Positions 8,221 to 17,786 of a stretch of DNA of 32,692 bases are shown one piece after another (positions within the stretch are counted from its first letter, which is position 1; every line of letters starts with the position of its first letter). The stretch covers positions 1-32,692 of the forward strand of contig JAFASD010000434.1 of assembly GCA_019244945.1 (NCBI GenBank), written 5' to 3'. The notes below the pieces were generated by a model, which worked only from the letters and a program-made list of their open reading frames with translations, searched no databases and was not told where the DNA came from. The stretch comes from Acidobacteriaceae bacterium. GTDB lineage: Bacteria; Acidobacteriota; Terriglobia; Bryobacterales; Bryobacteraceae. The position numbers and the translations under genes are program-made.

Positions 8221-9654
8221 ATGGATTGGGCGGCTTTGGGCGCTGCCGCCGTGAATGGGGAAATGCCGGCGGGCGTTCCGTGCAGCAGCGAAGCCTCGTA
8301 CCACACGCTGGAAAGGACTGTGGGTAGTCTCGGCGCCAGCCAAGAAGACTTGGAAGAAGCATTGCAAAGCGCGGCGTCACTCCTCGAATTGAGGGGTAAA
8401 GACTTTCGCGTCGCGATATACGCCACTAAGGCGCTTTTCAAGACGGAGGGGATCGAGGGGTTAGCGGACGGGCTTGCCTGCATTCATGCCATGGCGAAGA
8501 ACTTCTGGGAAGCCGCGCATCCGAAGCTGCAATACCGCGAATCGTGGTTCGGAAACCTCAGCGATTTTGTTCGATCAGTTCTCACGAATATCGATTCGCA
8601 GCAAACTGTGGCAATCGAACGCTGTGCCGATACTGCAAGCGATCTGGGCGAGTTCCTTGAGCACAAACTCGGAAAACAGCTCAACTTCAACACAATCGCC
8701 GTCGATCTCAGGAAGCTCATTCCGCGCAAGAAAGACACTGCACCGCCCGAACCTGCGCCCCCGAAATCTGCGGCTGAATCTCCGAAGGTCCTTCCCCTGA
8801 GTGCGCCCCCGGACGAGCTCAGCAAGCCGATCACAGCCATCCCCCTACCGCCCCCGGCCGGTGCGCCGACGGCACTCCAAGTCCGAAACGCTCTGCTGAA
8901 AGATGCCCATACCGCAAGGAAACACAACCGCGCAGAATTATGGCCCTACCGGGCAGTTCGCACTGCGGCCTGGCGGCAGATCACTAAACCCTTGACGTAC
9001 GATTCGCAACTCGCGAGTATTCCGCCCCCCTCGGAGTACCTGATTCGATCTCTCGCTGAACTCACGGGTTCGGCCTCGTGGGACGATCTCTGCGACAAAT
9101 CAGAGCAAGCGATCCCCGAGCACCCGCTGTTTTTGGATCTGCATATTCATTCGGCGAAAGCCCTGAGTGAGTTGGGCGGCGCTCACCAGCTCGCGGCGGA
9201 GTTCGTGCGCTCCGAGGCGCAGCTCTTTCTTGAAGAGTTTCCGTGGGTCGCAGAGTTGAAGTTCAATGACGGAACTCCTTTTCTCAGCGATTCCGCGCGC
9301 GCGTTCTTAACCGTGAAGGCCCAATCGGCCGAAGTACCGAGTACCCGGAGCACAATTTCGACTCGGCGGAAAAGGTTTGAAAACCTGATTGAACGGATCA
9401 GGGCGCTTGTGCAGGCGAACCATCCAGAGTTAGCACTGGCCGCTCTGGGCGCTCTCGATTCCGAGATAACGCGCTTTTCCCTGGAGGAATGGGATTCCGA
9501 AATCTGCGTAGAAGTATTTGAACTTTGGCTGAACGTGCTCGATCCCTTGCGCGGCTCGGACACACGGAAAAGCGAACTTTTCAACTCTGTCTTTGCCCGG
9601 CTGATCTCCATTGACCCCGGGAGAAAGATCGGGTTGGGCGAAATACAGGTTTGA
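8221..9654 (+). CDS. tssA: T6SS protein TssA (ImpA N-terminal domain)
   Basis: TssA coordinates sheath and tube assembly, at the baseplate and/or the distal cap. Residues about 10-130 match the ImpA_N domain: a PAGVPCSSE element, a helix with LLELRGKDFRVA and a GIEGLADGL motif followed by FWEAAHPK. Residues about 175-220 are a Pro/Ala-rich linker, followed by a helical C-terminal half of VasJ-like type. It is the first gene of the long plus-strand operon and ends 12 bases before tssB. Start choice is unusual: the strong AGGAGG lies 28 bases before this ATG, while an in-frame CTG at 8197 lies only 4 bases after it. The protein may therefore begin 8 codons earlier. Confidence 0.9.
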   Translation: MDWAALGAAAVNGEMPAGVPCSSEASYHTLERTVGSLGASQEDLEEALQSAASLLELRGKDFRVAIYATKALFKTEGIEGLADGLACIHAMAKNFWEAAHPKLQYRESWFGNLSDFVRSVLTNIDSQQTVAIERCADTASDLGEFLEHKLGKQLNFNTIAVDLRKLIPRKKDTAPPEPAPPKSAAESPKVLPLSAPPDELSKPITAIPLPPPAGAPTALQVRNALLKDAHTARKHNRAELWPYRAVRTAAWRQITKPLTYDSQLASIPPPSEYLIRSLAELTGSASWDDLCDKSEQAIPEHPLFLDLHIHSAKALSELGGAHQLAAEFVRSEAQLFLEEFPWVAELKFNDGTPFLSDSARAFLTVKAQSAEVPSTRSTISTRRKRFENLIERIRALVQANHPELALAALGALDSEITRFSLEEWDSEICVEVFELWLNVLDPLRGSDTRKSELFNSVFARLISIDPGRKIGLGEIQV

Positions 9655-9666
9655 TAAAGGAGAAAC

Positions 9667-10200
9667 ATGCCAGAAGACGATGACTTAGTCGCACCGATTC
9701 AGCGAATCAATATCACTGTGGAAGCCCATACCAAAGGCCAGCCCGAGGGCGAGCTACCACTGAATATTTTAGTGCTTGGAGACTTTAAGGGAAGACCTGA
9801 TGAGCTTCCTTTGTACCTCCCAACACAGGCCGTACATTCCCGGTCCGAGATTCCCGGCGCACGAGACGTACGAGGTACCAGGTCGATTACCAAGGACACT
9901 GATTTCGAAAGGGTACTGCGCGAGATGCATGTGACTATCGACTTGGACATTGGCGACACGGCATACGAATACAAAATTGAACGAATGATCGATTTTGGTC
10001 CGGATGCGATTGTTTCCAAACTCGCCCCGTTTGCGAAATTAGTCGAAATACGCCAAGCGTTGGAATCATTACTGACGCCTTTGAAAAACCCGCACGGGGT
10101 TCGAAAACTGCTCGAAGATGCGGTGCGGGACGAGTCTAAGCGCGAAGCGCTGGTTACTGCGATGGGAATTGAAAACGCCGAGGCGAGCGAAGGCAATTGA
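9667..10200 (+). CDS. tssB: T6SS contractile sheath small subunit TssB (VipA)
   Basis: 177 residues, normal for TssB. It shows the VIPA signatures PLNILVLGDFKGRP near residue 31 and ERMIDFGPDAIV near residue 105, followed by the Leu-rich helix and the C-terminal helices that the fusion protein at 1070-2932 lacks. TssB pairs with TssC to form the contractile sheath around the Hcp tube. A good AGGAGA site lies 5 bases before the ATG. It is followed after 7 bases by tssC in the usual order. Confidence 0.97.
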   Translation: MPEDDDLVAPIQRINITVEAHTKGQPEGELPLNILVLGDFKGRPDELPLYLPTQAVHSRSEIPGARDVRGTRSITKDTDFERVLREMHVTIDLDIGDTAYEYKIERMIDFGPDAIVSKLAPFAKLVEIRQALESLLTPLKNPHGVRKLLEDAVRDESKREALVTAMGIENAEASEGN

Positions 10201-10207
10201 GGGCACA

Positions 10208-11770
10208 ATGTCGCACATTTTCGAAAAGGTGAGCAACACCCAGGTCGCTGACCAAGAAAACCCGATAAAAGCTCCAGTAGTGGCTGAGTTACTGGATACC
10301 GCCGTCCAACAATTCCAAGAACAAGCGGGCACGACGGAGTTATACACCGAAGGAACGGGCAAAGATAAGAAAGAAAAACGAATTCCGATCCGTGAAGCGT
10401 TCCTTTGCATTCTTGCGGAAGTTCTGCGGAACGGGAACGAAACCAAACCGATTAATGAAATCGTGGTGAAGGAGCTGATCAAAGAGCTTGACATCTTCAT
10501 GAGCGCCGAGCTGGACAAAATTCTTCACGATGCTCGTTTTAAAAGGCTTGAGGCGGCATGGACGCAACTCAAATATCTAGTCGACCATGCGGATTTCCGA
10601 AGGAATATAGAGATCAACGTGTTGAACATCTCGAAAGATGAGTTGCGCGAGGACTTGGAGAACCAGGCACCGCGCTCCTCATTCTTGTACAGGGTCGCTT
10701 ACCAATTCGATTACGGCCAATTTGGCGGCCACCCGTACGGCGCGATGATCGCCAATTATGACTTCGGACCGAATTCGCCTGACATGTCGCTATTAAGAAA
10801 CATCTCACGGATTGCAAATTGGGCGCATGCGCCGTTCATCGCGGCTGCGTCACCGGAGTTTTTCGGTGTGCGTGAGTTCCGCGACCTCTCATATCTCACC
10901 GATCTGGATCAGATCGTCGAAGGTCGCAAGCCTCAGAACACCGAGTGGCTTGAGTTTCGAAAAACGAAGGAGGCGCGATGTGTCGGATTGACATTGCCGC
11001 GCTTTCTGCTGCGCTTACCCTACGGTAATCAAAAGCCAACTAAGACATTCGGGTATACCGAGAGCGTGACCAATCATGACGCTTATCTTTGGGGTAATGC
11101 GGCGTTCGCGTTTGCCACGCGCCTAACTGAAAGCTTTGCCAGGAACCGCTGGTGCGCGAACATCATTGGTCCTCGCGGGGGCGGAGCTGTCAAGAATCTT
11201 CCATTGCATATCTTCCCCACGCTTGGAGGCAGCATGGGGGCTAAAATTCCGACGGAGATCATGATCCCGGACGAGCGTGAAGGGGAACTGGCGAGAGCCG
11301 GATTTATACCGCTTGCGATCAGGAAAGAAACCAATGAAGCCGCGTTTTTCTCAGCTAATTCATGCCAGGTTCCTGCTTGGTTTGGGGACGGCGACGAGCA
11401 AATGATCGACCAAGCCAATTTTAAGCTCAATACCATGCTGCCCTATACATTCATGATTAGTCGCGTAGCGCACTATATCAAGGCCATGCAGACAGAAAGA
11501 CTGGGGCTGAACTACAGCGCGACCCAGATGCAAAAAGAATTAGAGAAGTGGCTTCAGCAATATGTCGCAAATTTCGACGCGCAGCCGGAAGTTAGGGCGC
11601 GCCGGCCGTTCAGAGAGTTAGAGATCGTAGTCCTCCCCAAACCCGGCGACCCGGGCTGGTTCAGAGTACAAATATTACTGCGGCCGGACTTCAAATATCA
11701 AGGTGCGGATTTCAAATTGTCGCTCGTCAGCGAAATGGCTGAAAGGGCGCAGAAACAGCAGAACCAATAA
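10208..11770 (+). CDS. tssC: T6SS contractile sheath large subunit TssC (VipB)
   Basis: 520 residues from the ATG at 10208, which has a GAGG shortly before it. An upstream in-frame start would run into tssB and add non-homologous sequence. TssC hallmarks are KILHDARFKRLEAAW near residue 104, the GGHPYGAMIANYDF turn, and the C-terminal region with RPFRELEIVV and the final beta-strand used in sheath strand exchange. It forms the outer sheath layer with TssB and is normally recycled by ClpV, which is not encoded here. Confidence 0.97.
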   Translation: MSHIFEKVSNTQVADQENPIKAPVVAELLDTAVQQFQEQAGTTELYTEGTGKDKKEKRIPIREAFLCILAEVLRNGNETKPINEIVVKELIKELDIFMSAELDKILHDARFKRLEAAWTQLKYLVDHADFRRNIEINVLNISKDELREDLENQAPRSSFLYRVAYQFDYGQFGGHPYGAMIANYDFGPNSPDMSLLRNISRIANWAHAPFIAAASPEFFGVREFRDLSYLTDLDQIVEGRKPQNTEWLEFRKTKEARCVGLTLPRFLLRLPYGNQKPTKTFGYTESVTNHDAYLWGNAAFAFATRLTESFARNRWCANIIGPRGGGAVKNLPLHIFPTLGGSMGAKIPTEIMIPDEREGELARAGFIPLAIRKETNEAAFFSANSCQVPAWFGDGDEQMIDQANFKLNTMLPYTFMISRVAHYIKAMQTERLGLNYSATQMQKELEKWLQQYVANFDAQPEVRARRPFRELEIVVLPKPGDPGWFRVQILLRPDFKYQGADFKLSLVSEMAERAQKQQNQ

Positions 11771-11784
11771 AGGAGAACTAAGAT

Positions 11785-12252
11785 ATGGCAGACGAAGCAA
11801 ACATGACGGTACCGGGAATTCAGGGCTCCTGCGATATTCAGGGGAGAGAGGGAACGATTCGCGTGCAGTACGTTGAACACAATGTCTCGAGGCCGTACGA
11901 CATTGATACAGGGCAGCCAACCGGCAGACGTGTACATTCACCGTTTGTGATCCGGAAAGAGGTGGACAAGGCCTCCCCACTTCTGTACCGCGACCTTGCT
12001 GAAGGCAAAAAGTACGATTCCGTGGAGCTCAAATGGTATCGCACGGCGAAAGACGGAAACCAGGAGCACTATTTCACAACGAAGCTCACGGATGCCCTGC
12101 TTGTTTCGATAAAGGCGTTAAAGAAGGATACGCAGGATCTATCATCGAAATCGTACAAGGACATGGAGGACGTGTCCTTTGTTTATAGGAGGATTGACTG
12201 GAAAGAAGAAACGAATGGCGTTGAGGCGTACGACGATTGGCGGAAAGCCTGA
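11785..12252 (+). CDS. hcp: T6SS inner tube protein Hcp (TssD)
   Basis: 155 residues, the usual Hcp size, forming hexameric rings that stack into the secreted tube. Family features include the N-terminal beta segment (PGIQGSCDI), RRVHSPFVIRKEVDKASP, an ELKWYR strand and the C-terminal EDVSFVYRRIDW strand. An AGGAG site precedes the ATG by about 9 bases. It lies 14 bases after tssC and before tssE, a standard tube/sheath/baseplate order. It is slightly divergent at the N-terminus (MADEANMTVPG) but has no C-terminal effector extension. Confidence 0.95.
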   Translation: MADEANMTVPGIQGSCDIQGREGTIRVQYVEHNVSRPYDIDTGQPTGRRVHSPFVIRKEVDKASPLLYRDLAEGKKYDSVELKWYRTAKDGNQEHYFTTKLTDALLVSIKALKKDTQDLSSKSYKDMEDVSFVYRRIDWKEETNGVEAYDDWRKA

Positions 12253-12271
12253 TTGAGGTTGCTAGGACGCG

Positions 12272-12664
12272 GTGTCTGCGATTCGGTTGATCGAGCGGCT
12301 GCGGGGAGTAGCCAAAGGACGACTTTCGGTACAAAACTCAATCGAAAGCTACCTTCTGAATATATTGAACACGGTTGAAGGCGCGGTGCTTGCCAATCCG
12401 GCATATGGTCGGGCCGATTTTACGGACTTCCCATTCTCGAGTGAGCTGGCGCGCACTCTCGAGCGGCGTATCCCCGCGCTGGATCGTCGAGTTGAGAAAG
12501 TTCGTGTGCGCGTGCTGGAAGCGGAGATGCGCTTACCTGGGGAGCTTGCGTTTCTCGTGGAGTGGTGGCCAGCGAATTCCGCGGAGACCAATCGGTTCAT
12601 CGCGAAGCGAACGGACGACGGTCAGTTTCACATTCCCGATGTTCTGAACCGCGCATCGATATGA
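12272..12664 (+). CDS. tssE: T6SS baseplate protein TssE (gp25-like)
   Basis: 130 residues with the GPW/gp25 fold: an N-terminal RLIERL helix, SIESYLLNILNT, the conserved NPAYGRADF turn and a beta-rich C-terminus. TssE is the wedge component that seeds sheath polymerisation. It starts with GTG; AGGAC lies a few bases upstream. Its TGA overlaps the ATG of tssF (ATGA), showing translational coupling. Confidence 0.93.
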   Translation: MSAIRLIERLRGVAKGRLSVQNSIESYLLNILNTVEGAVLANPAYGRADFTDFPFSSELARTLERRIPALDRRVEKVRVRVLEAEMRLPGELAFLVEWWPANSAETNRFIAKRTDDGQFHIPDVLNRASI

Positions 12665-14436
12665 ACTTTAACCGCTATTTCGAAGAGGAGCTGACCTTTC
12701 TCAAAAACCTCGGGCCTGAGTTCGGGCGGCGCTGGCCGGAGTTGGCGCCCTTTCTGGGTTCTGATGATCCGAATGATCCCGCGTTCTCACGAGATCCGGA
12801 TGTGGACCGGCTCTTCGAGGGGTTTGCCTTCCTCACCGGTCGTATTCGTCAAAAGCTCGACGACGAGTTCCCGGAGCTAATTGATACGCTGCTCTCGGTA
12901 TTGGCGCCCGATCTGCTTCGGCCCCAACCGAGCGCAACCATCATCGAATTTGAGCCAATGCAAGGGCGCGTGCGCGGTGCAACGGAGATCCCGGCTCGCG
13001 AGGTAGAGCTTGGTGCAAAGCTCGGCAACGGTGCCGAGTGCCGTTTTCAAACCTGCTGGCCTGTCGAGGTCCTTCCGCTATCTCTCCAAGATGTCGCTTC
13101 CAAGGTACTTACAGATGGTGGTCTTGAGCTTCGCCTCAATCTTGTCTGGTACGACAAGGCGAGCCCTCCTGACCTTGATCGCTTGCGATTTCATTTGAGC
13201 GGTAAAGGCGCCGCCGATCTTTATCTGTGGTTTTGCGAACACCTGGTCAGGTGCGCGCTGACCGGTGCAGAGGTAGACCGGTCGATTCGGTTGCCCAAGC
13301 CCACTCCCCTGGGGTTCGTGCCTGGAGAGGCGCTCGTTTTGCAAACGGCGCCCTTCGACGGCGCCAGGCTTCTTCAGGAATATTTTGCCTTTAAAGCAAA
13401 GTTTCTCTTTGTCGAATTCTCTGGTCTCAAGGCGCTGCAAAAACTTGGCCGCCCGAAGGAATTTGCGTTATACCTGCGATTTCGGGACATTCCCGCACAC
13501 CAATTCGATCTCTCGCCAGCAAACTTTCGGCTGTTTTGCTGTCCGGCCGTGAACATGTTCCCGGCAGACTCCGATCCAATAGCCGTGACCGGCGAGAGGT
13601 ACGAGTATCCGGTTCAAGCCGCTGACAGCGACCTTTCCATCCACTCCATTCAGAGCGGCCAGGGATGGCTTGCGGGCACGAGAGAGCCCCGGGATTATGA
13701 GCCTTTCGTGTCCTTATCGCGCAAGCCCGATACAACTTACTACGACATAAAGTTTCGTCGGCACATTGTAACGGAGGAGCCACAGGCCTTCGTTTCTTTC
13801 GTGACACCCCGTCAAAAGGAACTGGTAGCCTCCCGAGAGACCGTGGTTTTTTCTCTGTTGTGCACGAACGGGTCCGCCGCCCAAACAGTGAAAGAGGGCC
13901 AGATTCATGACCAAACAAGCACGAGTCCGGAATATGCCCGGTTTCGGAACATCTCGCCCATTTCGCCATACGTTCCGGTTCCGACTTCGGCCGAGCGCCG
14001 GTGGCAACTGCTCTCGCACATGGTGCTGAGCCCCACCGCTCTCAACGATGTGGACAGGCTTGCCAGCATGCTCCGGATGTACAACATTCCGATCACTGCA
14101 GATCCACCAGTTGCACGCGCTAATATTCGACGAATTGAGAGTATCAGCGCAATGCGGGTGGCTCCCGCGGACTTCATGATGACCTCGGAACTCGACCCCG
14201 GCGGCTTTCGGGTCGGCGGCTATGGGGTCTCTGTACGCGGAACATCGGTTGAACTTGATATGGATGGCGAACAGTTCGCCTCTGAAGGCGATTTGTTCCT
14301 ATTCGGGTCCGTTCTGAACCACGTTTTCGGGTACTGTGCAACGCTGAACTCGGCTACGCGACTGACCGTGAAGAATACCGCTACTGGGACTGTACACCGC
14401 TGGACGCCTCACGTAGGCTCGCAGCCCGCTCTTTGA
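12661..14436 (+). CDS. tssF: T6SS baseplate protein TssF
   Basis: 591 residues from MNFNRYFEEEL, the conserved start of TssF. A longer frame begins inside tssE and lacks family sequence. The N-terminus (FEEELTFLKNLGPEFGRRWP) and the DDEFPELIDTLLSVLAP segment are diagnostic. TssF forms baseplate wedges with TssG, TssE and TssK. It starts in a 4-base overlap with tssE and is followed 6 bases later by tssG. Length is normal. Confidence 0.96.
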   Translation: MNFNRYFEEELTFLKNLGPEFGRRWPELAPFLGSDDPNDPAFSRDPDVDRLFEGFAFLTGRIRQKLDDEFPELIDTLLSVLAPDLLRPQPSATIIEFEPMQGRVRGATEIPAREVELGAKLGNGAECRFQTCWPVEVLPLSLQDVASKVLTDGGLELRLNLVWYDKASPPDLDRLRFHLSGKGAADLYLWFCEHLVRCALTGAEVDRSIRLPKPTPLGFVPGEALVLQTAPFDGARLLQEYFAFKAKFLFVEFSGLKALQKLGRPKEFALYLRFRDIPAHQFDLSPANFRLFCCPAVNMFPADSDPIAVTGERYEYPVQAADSDLSIHSIQSGQGWLAGTREPRDYEPFVSLSRKPDTTYYDIKFRRHIVTEEPQAFVSFVTPRQKELVASRETVVFSLLCTNGSAAQTVKEGQIHDQTSTSPEYARFRNISPISPYVPVPTSAERRWQLLSHMVLSPTALNDVDRLASMLRMYNIPITADPPVARANIRRIESISAMRVAPADFMMTSELDPGGFRVGGYGVSVRGTSVELDMDGEQFASEGDLFLFGSVLNHVFGYCATLNSATRLTVKNTATGTVHRWTPHVGSQPAL

Positions 14437-14442
14437 TCGCCA

Positions 14443-15495
14443 ATGTCGCCCGACACGGTTCGCAGAACGTCGTTTTTCTCGCTGGTGGAAGCCATCGAAC
14501 GGTTTTGCCAGCCGCAGGCGACCGTCGGACAGCTCGGCCCTCCCCAATACGAAGTCCTGCGCTTCCGCGTTGATCCCTCCTTCGCCTTTCCCGTATGCGA
14601 TGTGTTGTCGCTGGAGCCTCCACAGGACGGAGAAGCCCAGTGGCCCTATTACACCGTCACAACAACATTTCTGAGTCTCCTGGGCAGCGGCTCGCCGCTC
14701 CCCGATCTCTACACCCAAGAGATCGTTCACGATCCCGAGCGCGGCGAAGCTAAGCGCGCGTTTTTTGATCTCTTTCACCACCGTCTGATATCGCTTTTTT
14801 ATCGCGTCTGGCGCAAGTACCGGTATGCTTTCACGTTTCGGGAGGACTGCAAAGACCCTTATTCGCTTCGCTTTCTCCTATTAACAGGTGCCGATCCCGA
14901 AAGTATTTTCGGGCAAACTGCCGTTGATGCAACCGTGTTTCTTCGGTACCTTCCGGTGTTCTATCGCAAGCCACGGTCTGCGTCGGCACTGGCGCCTCTG
15001 CTCCGGGACTTTCTGGGAGGGATTAACGTCGCGGTCGTCCAATTCATTCCCCGGAAAGTTCAGTTCGAAAGCTGGCAGCACAGCGCGATTGGCGCGCAAA
15101 ACAACTGTGTCGGTCGAAACATGCTCATCGGTGCGAAAGCGACAAGTCTCAACGCGGGATTTCGCGTATTAATCGGGCCGCTCACGTATGAGAGATACGT
15201 TGGGTATCTGCCAGAAGAACAGGGAATGCGACAAGTTGTGCAGCTCACAACATGGTTTACGACTGACCGGCTCGACTTCGATCTCGAGTTCCAGGTCGAA
15301 TATCAAAGTGTCCCACTCTTTTGGCTGGGACAAGCTTCAGCCGAGCATCATTACGCTCGGTTGTATAAGCTCAAGTGTTCCTTACTCGGCCGGACGACTT
15401 GGCTGCGGAATCCGGAAAGGCCACCGCATACCGGCCAGATCTCTTCCATAATTATGCCGACTTCGCCGACGTCTTCCACAACGATGGCGGCGTAA
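14443..15495 (+). CDS. tssG: T6SS baseplate protein TssG
   Basis: 350 residues, slightly long for TssG. Family features are the N-terminal SFFSLVEAIERF helix, the LRFRVDPSFAFP strand, and FFDLFHHRLISLFYRVWRKY, the TssG signature region. It works with TssF as a heterotrimeric wedge around VgrG. The gene follows tssF by 6 bases and precedes vgrG by 15 bases. The last 15-20 residues are Ser/Thr/Pro/Met-rich and probably disordered. Confidence 0.94.
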   Translation: MSPDTVRRTSFFSLVEAIERFCQPQATVGQLGPPQYEVLRFRVDPSFAFPVCDVLSLEPPQDGEAQWPYYTVTTTFLSLLGSGSPLPDLYTQEIVHDPERGEAKRAFFDLFHHRLISLFYRVWRKYRYAFTFREDCKDPYSLRFLLLTGADPESIFGQTAVDATVFLRYLPVFYRKPRSASALAPLLRDFLGGINVAVVQFIPRKVQFESWQHSAIGAQNNCVGRNMLIGAKATSLNAGFRVLIGPLTYERYVGYLPEEQGMRQVVQLTTWFTTDRLDFDLEFQVEYQSVPLFWLGQASAEHHYARLYKLKCSLLGRTTWLRNPERPPHTGQISSIIMPTSPTSSTTMAA

Positions 15496-15510
15496 GGGAA
15501 GGTCCTCACT

Positions 15511-17238
15511 ATGGCCTCGCAAGCACTCAGTACCGCATATTTTACCTTCGAAGTCGAAGGATGTCCGACAGAATTTGGTATCTCCAGCTTTGAAGGGGAA
15601 GAGAGCATCTCCGATTTCTTCCGATTTGATTTGTCGCTTACAGCGACCGACGAGGACGTGGATTTCGACTCTGTGTTCAACTGCCCCGCGCGGCTAACGC
15701 TGCACTTTGAAACAAGCATCACCGTCTTTGAGGGGGTTCTCGCATGTTTTGAGCAGCTTGACGGAACCGACTACGTGATGAACTATCACGCAGTACTCGT
15801 ACCAAAGCTATGGCTGCTCACACTGAGCAAACACAACCGCATTTTTCAGAATAAAACGGTGCCTCAGATCGTCTTGGAAGTGCTGCGGCTGAATGGCTTC
15901 AAGTCCACGGAGTACGACGTCTCGGGTGTTCGCAAGAAATATCCACAACGCGAATACGTGGTCCAGTACCAGGAAACTGACTTCAATTTTGCCTCTCGGC
16001 TGCTGGAACACGAGGGCATTCTCTACGTGTTCAGTCAGGCGGACCCGAAAAAAATCCTTTTTTTGGACGCATCCCAGCAACTCGAGCCGATTCCTGGTGA
16101 TCCCGAGCTTTCCTATAGACCTCCGACCAATCAGGTTGCAACAAGCGAGTCGGTTTACGAGATCTCGATGCGGCAGAATATGCTCCCGAAGGAGTATCTT
16201 TTACAGGACTACAACTGGAGACGTCCATCTCTCGATCTGAATCAGAAAACCGACGTCGCGCCGAACGGGGCCGGCATCGTGATGGAGTACGGCGACCATT
16301 ATAGGGACAAGAATGAGGCGCGTCATTTGGCGCGAATGCGCAAGCAAGAACTGGCGTGGCAGAAAAGAGTGATGGATGGGCGAGGAACTTCTCCCCGGTT
16401 TCGCGCAGGGTCGTTGTTCACGATGCGAGATCACTTTCGTTTTGACGGCGAGTACCTGCTGACAGAAGTCCAGCATCACGGAACGCAAGGAGGCTCGGGC
16501 TTCGCTTCGACAGCAAGCGGCCAGCGTCCCGGTGTCGAGTACGGTAATCGGTTCAGCGCAATACCTTCCAGCATCCCTTACCGGCCACTCCGGAAGGCCG
16601 TCAAACCGAGACTTTACGGCGCTATGAACGCCAAAGTGGATGCAGCCGGAGACGGTCAATACGCGGAACTTGATGATCAGGGCCGCTACAAATTAATCAT
16701 GCCGTTTGATACGAGCGGCTTGAACGGAGGAAAGGCGACACGTTACGTCCGGATGGCTCAGCCTTATGCCGGCGAAGAATACGGCATGCATTTCCCTCTG
16801 CACAAGGGCGCAGAGGTTATCTGGACCTGCATCGACGGGGACATCGATAGACCGATCATCACGGGCGCCGTTCCTAATCCATCAAACGCGAGTCCCGTGA
16901 CAGAGCAGGTTCAGACCAAAGCAATAGTCCGCGATCACAGCGCAAATGAAATCCTGCTTGAGGGGGCGAGAGGAGAAGAGCAGATTCAGCTTCGCTCGCC
17001 GACCAAGAACAGCTGCGTCACGATCGGTCACGGTCCGTCGGATGGCGTGAATATTTACACCGAAGGCGCGGTCGTGTTGCATTCAGGCTCTGATCAGGTC
17101 TATATCGAAGCCGCGAATCAGATCACCTTAAAAGTAGGAGACAGCGTTCTGTACATGGACAAAGAGGGCAACATCCGCCTCGAAGGCAAGCACATTACCA
17201 TCAACGGCCCGGATATGGTTGATATAAATCCCGGGTAA
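15511..17238 (+). CDS. vgrG: T6SS spike protein VgrG (TssI)
   Basis: 575 residues. The N-terminal gp27-like part is recognisable from TFEVEG ... FFRFDLSL, VVQYQETDFNFASRLLEHEGI and the YPLR-like RPLRKAVKPRLYGA region. A gp5-like OB fold follows at about 370-460 (GQYAELDDQGRYKLIMPFD ... MHFPLHKGAEVIW). A beta-helix ends the protein (DSVLYMDKEGNIRLEG, ending near DINPG). There is no C-terminal toxin extension, so effector loading must use the separate PAAR protein encoded two genes downstream. An AAGG lies about 10 bases before the ATG. Confidence 0.96.
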   Translation: MASQALSTAYFTFEVEGCPTEFGISSFEGEESISDFFRFDLSLTATDEDVDFDSVFNCPARLTLHFETSITVFEGVLACFEQLDGTDYVMNYHAVLVPKLWLLTLSKHNRIFQNKTVPQIVLEVLRLNGFKSTEYDVSGVRKKYPQREYVVQYQETDFNFASRLLEHEGILYVFSQADPKKILFLDASQQLEPIPGDPELSYRPPTNQVATSESVYEISMRQNMLPKEYLLQDYNWRRPSLDLNQKTDVAPNGAGIVMEYGDHYRDKNEARHLARMRKQELAWQKRVMDGRGTSPRFRAGSLFTMRDHFRFDGEYLLTEVQHHGTQGGSGFASTASGQRPGVEYGNRFSAIPSSIPYRPLRKAVKPRLYGAMNAKVDAAGDGQYAELDDQGRYKLIMPFDTSGLNGGKATRYVRMAQPYAGEEYGMHFPLHKGAEVIWTCIDGDIDRPIITGAVPNPSNASPVTEQVQTKAIVRDHSANEILLEGARGEEQIQLRSPTKNSCVTIGHGPSDGVNIYTEGAVVLHSGSDQVYIEAANQITLKVGDSVLYMDKEGNIRLEGKHITINGPDMVDINPG

Positions 17239-17296
17239 AGGTCTCGCAGCAAGTCGATCTAAGCATAAGGGCTAGGGCTCACAGGCTTTAATCAAT

Positions 17297-17764
17297 ATGG
17301 CTATCTATCACGCGAATGATTTAATCTTCGAACTCCCGGCGGGTCTCAAAGACAAAACCCACCACGTTTTCACGGTTACGGATGAGGGGCCTAGTCCTTT
17401 TAACATTGTGATCTCACGCGCTCTGGTGGACCCGAGTGAAACGATCCAATCATACGGCGCTCGGTTGATTGCCGATTTGCAGCGCTCGTTACCACGATTC
17501 AGTCTCACAAGTTATCAGGAGGTAAAGGTCGATGGCAGTCTCGCACTCAGAATCGAATACAGCTGGAACAGGGAGAATATCTCGATGCGCCAGGTGCAGT
17601 TCTCAATATTTCCCGCTGTCAATTCGGTTACGCGCAAAGTTATACAGATTACGGGCACAAGTTCGGGACCGCTTAGCGGCAACTGGGATGCTGCCTTCAC
17701 GACTTTGATTGCCACTATTCGACTTCAAAGCTCAGAAGATACTCCGCTGCAACAAAGAGCGTAA
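17297..17764 (+). CDS. Eag-type T6SS effector chaperone (DUF1795/DcrB-like)
   Basis: 155 residues with the DcrB/DUF1795 pattern: beta-rich N-terminus, ALVDPSETIQSYGARLIADLQ helix, EYSW strand, and a C-terminal helix near WDAAFTTLIATIRL. Known Eag proteins bind the prePAAR motif and hydrophobic segments of PAAR effectors and carry them to VgrG. Its position between vgrG and a prePAAR effector gene fits that role exactly. It is separated from vgrG by 58 bases and from the effector by 22 bases. No strong ribosome binding site is visible. Confidence 0.85.
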   Translation: MAIYHANDLIFELPAGLKDKTHHVFTVTDEGPSPFNIVISRALVDPSETIQSYGARLIADLQRSLPRFSLTSYQEVKVDGSLALRIEYSWNRENISMRQVQFSIFPAVNSVTRKVIQITGTSSGPLSGNWDAAFTTLIATIRLQSSEDTPLQQRA

Positions 17765-17786
17765 CAGAAAAGAGCTGTTTGAGCAC

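Noticed and set aside
12562..12660. Extended N-terminus of tssF
   Set aside because: The extra 33 codons are tssE sequence read in another frame; the conserved TssF start is at 12661.
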